From assembly GCA_013297545.1 (NCBI GenBank), contig JAAFHH010000200.1, positions 1 to 6,157 of the forward strand: DNA of 6,157 nucleotides, written 5' to 3'. A model generated the notes under the pieces. It was not told where the DNA came from. It did no database searches and saw nothing but the letters and a program-made list of their open reading frames with translations. Numbering within the stretch: the first letter of the stretch is position 1; every line of letters starts with the position of its first letter. This DNA is from Alphaproteobacteria bacterium (GTDB lineage: Bacteria; Pseudomonadota; Alphaproteobacteria; Elsterales; Elsteraceae). The position numbers and the translations under genes were made by a program. Of this stretch, positions 5,254 through 6,157 are shown in pieces.

Positions 5254-5943
5254 ATGTCGCGCGCCGCCCGTTTGCTGCATTTGGTCCAGATCCTGCGCCG
5301 CCATCGCCGGCCGGTGACCGGGGCTGTGCTGGCGGCGGAACTCGGGATCAGCCTGCGCACGCTCTACCGCGACATCGCAGCGCTGCAAGACCAGGGGGCG
5401 ACGATTGAGGGGGAAGCTGGCCTCGGCTATGTGCTGCAGGCCGGGTTCATGCTGCCGCCGCTGATGTTTTCGCAAGAGGAGATCGAAGCCCTCGTGCTCG
5501 GCTCGCGCTGGGTGGCTAAACGCGGCGATGGCGCGCTGGCGGCAGCGGCCCGCGACGGGTTGGCGAAGATCCTGGCGGTGCTACCGCCGGATTTGCGCAG
5601 CGCGGCGGAGCACGCGCCCCTGCTGGTCGGGCCGGGGCCGGAGATCAGCGTCGGGGACACTGAACTTGGCGCCATCCGCACCGCGATCCGCGCCCAGTAC
5701 CGCCTGATCATCCAGTATCAAGACGGCAAGGGTCAGCCGAGTGAGCGGACGATTTGGCCGTTCGTGCTCGCCTACTTTGAAAACGTCCGGGTGATCGCGG
5801 CTTGGTGCGAATTGCGCCAGGATTTCCGGCACTTCCGCACCGATCGCATCACCGCGCTGACGGTAACCGAGACGCGCTATCCCCGCCGCCGCGGTGCGCT
5901 GCTGGCGGAGTGGCGGGCGACCCTGGACATCCCGCCGCAATAG
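5254..5943 (+). CDS. YafY-like transcriptional regulator (HTH plus WYL domain)
   Basis: A 229-residue DNA-binding protein. Residues 1-60 form a winged helix: MSRAARLLHLVQILRRH, then VTGAVLAAELGISLRTLYRDIAAL (21-44), and a wing ending GLGYVL. Residues about 138-205 form a WYL domain with IWPFVLAYFENVRVIAAWCELRQDFRHFRTDRI (167-199). The W-Y-L tripeptide itself is replaced by VRV, but the surrounding pattern and the FRTDRI arginines match the YafY subgroup. WYL domains sense ligands, often nucleic acids or small molecules. The start matches the family N-terminus although no Shine-Dalgarno precedes it; a nearly leaderless mRNA is likely. Similar dyads lie upstream of this gene and of the next, so it probably controls itself and the SRPBCC gene. 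Whether it represses or activates is unknown. Confidence 0.9.
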   Translation: MSRAARLLHLVQILRRHRRPVTGAVLAAELGISLRTLYRDIAALQDQGATIEGEAGLGYVLQAGFMLPPLMFSQEEIEALVLGSRWVAKRGDGALAAAARDGLAKILAVLPPDLRSAAEHAPLLVGPGPEISVGDTELGAIRTAIRAQYRLIIQYQDGKGQPSERTIWPFVLAYFENVRVIAAWCELRQDFRHFRTDRITALTVTETRYPRRRGALLAEWRATLDIPPQ

Positions 5944-5947
5944 GCTA

Positions 5948-5964
5948 CTGCCAGATTTTGGCAG
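5948..5964. promoter_or_regulatory. Candidate operator 2 of the YafY-like regulator (SRPBCC gene promoter)
   Basis: CTGCCA-GATTT-TGGCAG is a perfect 6+6 dyad starting 4 bases after the regulator stop codon. Its reverse complement differs from operator 1 at only 2 of 17 positions. Position, symmetry and recurrence support a regulator site controlling the downstream gene. Confidence 0.65.
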
Positions 5965-5971
5965 GAGTGGG

Positions 5972-5989
5972 TGCTACACCGCTCCCATC
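5972..5989 (+). promoter_or_regulatory. Candidate core promoter of the SRPBCC gene (shared block)
   Basis: TGCTACACCGCTCCCATC is the second copy of the block found before the regulator gene. TGC-TACACC may be an extended -10, with a start near A5987 and a 20-base leader that contains GGAGG. No consensus -35 is visible, so the box assignment is tentative. Confidence 0.42.
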
Positions 5990-5995
5990 CCCAAC

Positions 5996-6000
5996 GGAGG
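5996..6000 (+). promoter_or_regulatory. Ribosome binding site of the SRPBCC gene (GGAGG)
   Basis: GGAGG is directly adjacent to an ATG at 6001 but 6 bases from the in-frame ATG at 6007, so 6007 is the better start. Confidence 0.68.
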
Positions 6001-6006
6001 ATGGCG

Positions 6007-6157
6007 ATGAAAACCTACACCTACACCACCCGCACCCACGTCCCCGCCGATCGGCTCTATGCGGCACTCACCGACATCACGCGCTGGAGCGATTGGGACA
6101 GCGATATCGAATGGACAGCCCACGACGGGTGCCTCGACCCCGGCACCCGCTTTACCT
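6007..6157 (+). CDS. SRPBCC / polyketide cyclase-like protein, N-terminal part (3' end outside window)
   Basis: The first 50 residues of a protein that runs out of the window. MKTYTYTTRTHVPADRLYAALTDITRWSDWDSDIEW has the features of the START/Bet v1-like SRPBCC fold: a first beta strand, then a helix with A-x-x-L-Y-x-A-L-x-D, then the conserved W-x-x-W-D and an aromatic/acidic strand. DPGTRFT fits the following strand. These small proteins bind hydrophobic ligands in a central cavity, and some act as cyclases or hydrolases; the exact role cannot be read from this fragment. It starts 63 bases after the regulator stop, with its own dyad and promoter-like block. It is therefore probably the regulated target of the YafY-like protein. 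The start is fixed by GGAGG 6 bases upstream. Confidence 0.75.
   Translation, partial: MKTYTYTTRTHVPADRLYAALTDITRWSDWDSDIEWTAHDGCLDPGTRFT

Noticed and set aside
1..6157. CRISPR array, insertion sequence, tRNA or riboswitch
   Set aside because: No regularly spaced repeats, transposase, terminal repeats, tRNA-like folds or conserved leader structures were seen; intergenic regions are all under 70 bases.

Overview
The window is GC-rich, densely packed bacterial DNA. ATGA/TGATG gene overlaps, the gene families present and the codon preference suggest a proteobacterium, most likely an alphaproteobacterium. That is an inference; no marker gene is present to fix the taxon. No RNA genes, insertion sequences, CRISPR arrays or replication origins were seen.

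Bases 1-1684 (+) are the end of a branched-chain/polar amino acid (HAAT-type) ABC transporter operon: the C-terminus of a LivM-like permease, then LivG-like and LivF-like ATPases, joined by overlapping start and stop codons. The two ATPases have complementary deviations in their ATP-site motifs, so the heterodimer should have one canonical and one degenerate site.

Bases 1718-3194 hold two toxin-antitoxin modules meeting tail to tail. On + lies a HEPN/MNT pair (HepT-like toxin of the HI0074 type, then a minimal nucleotidyltransferase, MntA). On - lies a VapBC pair (ribbon-helix-helix antitoxin, PIN toxin). The 3' ends of mntA and vapC overlap by 15 bases. An imperfect inverted repeat upstream of vapB is a plausible autoregulatory operator.

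Bases 3199-5190 are a divergent pair: a 12-TM MFS exporter resembling the fosmidomycin-resistance group (-) and a cupin-type AraC regulator (+). Their short intergenic region carries a perfect 8+8 inverted repeat. It contains the likely -10 box of the exporter and the Shine-Dalgarno sequence and start codon of the regulator, so one site could control both genes.

Bases 5211-6157 (+) hold a YafY-like HTH/WYL regulator followed by the start of an SRPBCC (polyketide cyclase-like) protein. Nearly the same 17-bp dyad (CTGCCA-N5-TGRCAG) lies in front of each gene, followed by a second shared block at almost the same distance. This looks like a two-promoter local regulon with autoregulation, and the regulator mRNA is probably almost leaderless. 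I see no wholly new system; the best leads are these regulatory architectures.
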